DNA of 64,000 bases, taken from positions 2,852,001-2,916,000 of the forward strand of contig JBMNLP010000001.1 in the NCBI GenBank assembly GCA_050952845.1, read 5' to 3'. Both the position numbers and the translations under genes were made by a program. The notes beneath the pieces were generated by a model that saw only the letters and a program-made list of their open reading frames with translations, was not told the origin of the DNA and did no database searches. Source of the DNA: JAGVSV01 sp050952845. Its GTDB lineage: Bacteria > Bacillota > Clostridia > Christensenellales > Aristaeellaceae. Positions 63,575-64,000 of this stretch are shown here, piece by piece (positions within the stretch are counted from its first letter, which is position 1; every line of letters starts with the position of its first letter).

Positions 63575-64000
63575 TCACGGTTTGAAGACTTTTTTGATCG
63601 CCTCCAGATAGCCGTAGCCATACAGATCGTCAGGCTGCAGGTAGCTGGTTTCAGTCCACTCGTTCCAGGAGTTGATGGTGATCAGCGGCGACTGTTCGGG
63701 GTGCTGATCGGCATAGTCCTTCGCCATGCGCATGGCCTTTTCAATCATGTCAGGCGTATTGCCGGTGATTTCATAGTTGGGGTGCTCTAAGAAGCGCGGG
63801 CTGTTGTCCCAGCCCACGCTGATGTGCGGAAAATATGGAAAATCAAACGCCTGCCCCAGCCGCTGCCACTCCGCCGCCACATCGGTCAGTATGTCGGCAT
63901 AGGGGCGGTGGATGTTGGTAAAGTGCACAAATTGGTAGTGCGTGCAGCTGTCAAAGCCTAACACGCGGCAAAAATCCTTTGCGGGAATGGTTTTGCCGGT
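63575..64000 (-). CDS. Glycosyltransferase WbsX / GH99-like protein, C-terminal part (runs off window)
   Basis: The frame is open to the right edge, giving the last ~141 residues. The motif LITINSWNEWTETSYLQPDD is the hallmark of the WbsX/GH99-like barrel, whose Glu residues in NEW and nearby are catalytic in GH99 endo-mannosidases; ISVGWDNSPRF precedes it. Ends IKKVFKP at 63575. Could be an endo-acting glycosidase on mannosides, fitting the mannosidase in this window, or a polysaccharide enzyme. The start is outside the window. Confidence 0.8.
   Translation of the reverse strand, partial: TGKTIPAKDFCRVLGFDSCTHYQFVHFTNIHRPYADILTDVAAEWQRLGQAFDFPYFPHISVGWDNSPRFLEHPNYEITGNTPDMIEKAMRMAKDYADQHPEQSPLITINSWNEWTETSYLQPDDLYGYGYLEAIKKVFKP

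Noticed and set aside
1..64000. CRISPR arrays, rRNA and tRNA genes
   Set aside because: No regularly spaced direct repeats and no tRNA or rRNA-like stretch were seen in the intergenic regions, though a tRNA scan was not run.

Overview
The window is a 64 kb piece of a G+C-rich, low-redundancy genome that looks like an anaerobic, glycan-fermenting Clostridia member (Christensenellales-like or a related gut or rumen lineage; this is inferred from gene content only). Support comes from the Firmicutes-type sugar ABC systems (LplB/LplC-type permeases), strong GGAGG ribosome binding sites, TTGACA/TATAAT promoters, [FeFe]-hydrogenase maturation genes and NADP-type glutamate dehydrogenase. I saw no rRNA, tRNA or CRISPR array.

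Layout. 1-2.5 kb: 3' part of dnaK, then dnaJ and a terminator. 2.5-7.9 kb: a GH20/DUF4838-like hydrolase gene facing a two-gene phosphonate operon (iron-type alcohol dehydrogenase, then a PhnX-PhnW fusion). 7.9-16.3 kb: a carbohydrate operon read leftwards: solute-binding protein, two permeases, membrane-bound AraC regulator, a five-bladed-propeller glycosidase and an MFS transporter whose start is frameshifted. 16.3-20.4 kb: MarR regulator with a heterodimeric ABC exporter, preceded by a consensus promoter and an inverted repeat. 20.5-24.5 kb: a decaying operon with two UroD-like proteins, a truncated third copy, an acetyl-xylan-esterase-like hydrolase and the remains of an ABC permease. 24.5-29.5 kb: GH38 alpha-mannosidase and a hydantoinase/oxoprolinase-like protein. 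29.7-33.3 kb: YhhN membrane protein, a secreted propeller/solute-binding fusion, a 162 bp palindromic MITE-like element and a zinc-ribbon membrane protein. 33.4-37.5 kb: hydF, hydG, hydE and a TM1266-family regulator. 37.5-53.6 kb: a long leftward sugar catabolic cluster, split by an IS110-family element. 53.6-55 kb: thyA-folA. 55-61 kb: sialidase, gdhA, a methyltransferase remnant, ROK kinase, SIS isomerase and a SixA-CHAD fusion. 61-64 kb: Gfo/Idh oxidoreductase, a small DUF2007-like protein, an esterase and the 3' end of a WbsX/GH99-like gene.

The 37.5-53.6 kb cluster is the best candidate for an undescribed pathway. It has a TIM-barrel isomerase, a two-subunit transketolase, an acetolactate-synthase-like TPP enzyme, an RpiB-family isomerase that lacks the usual N-terminal phosphate-binding Asp-His, three Gfo/Idh dehydrogenases, two more TIM-barrel isomerases, an IclR regulator and its own ABC importer, yet no sugar kinase. 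That suggests oxidation/isomerisation of an unphosphorylated sugar or sugar analogue, followed by C2-unit transfer to central metabolism. The rest of the window is a mix of glycan-harvest operons, with many signs of decay (frameshift, truncations, a deleted permease, an orphan ribosome binding site).
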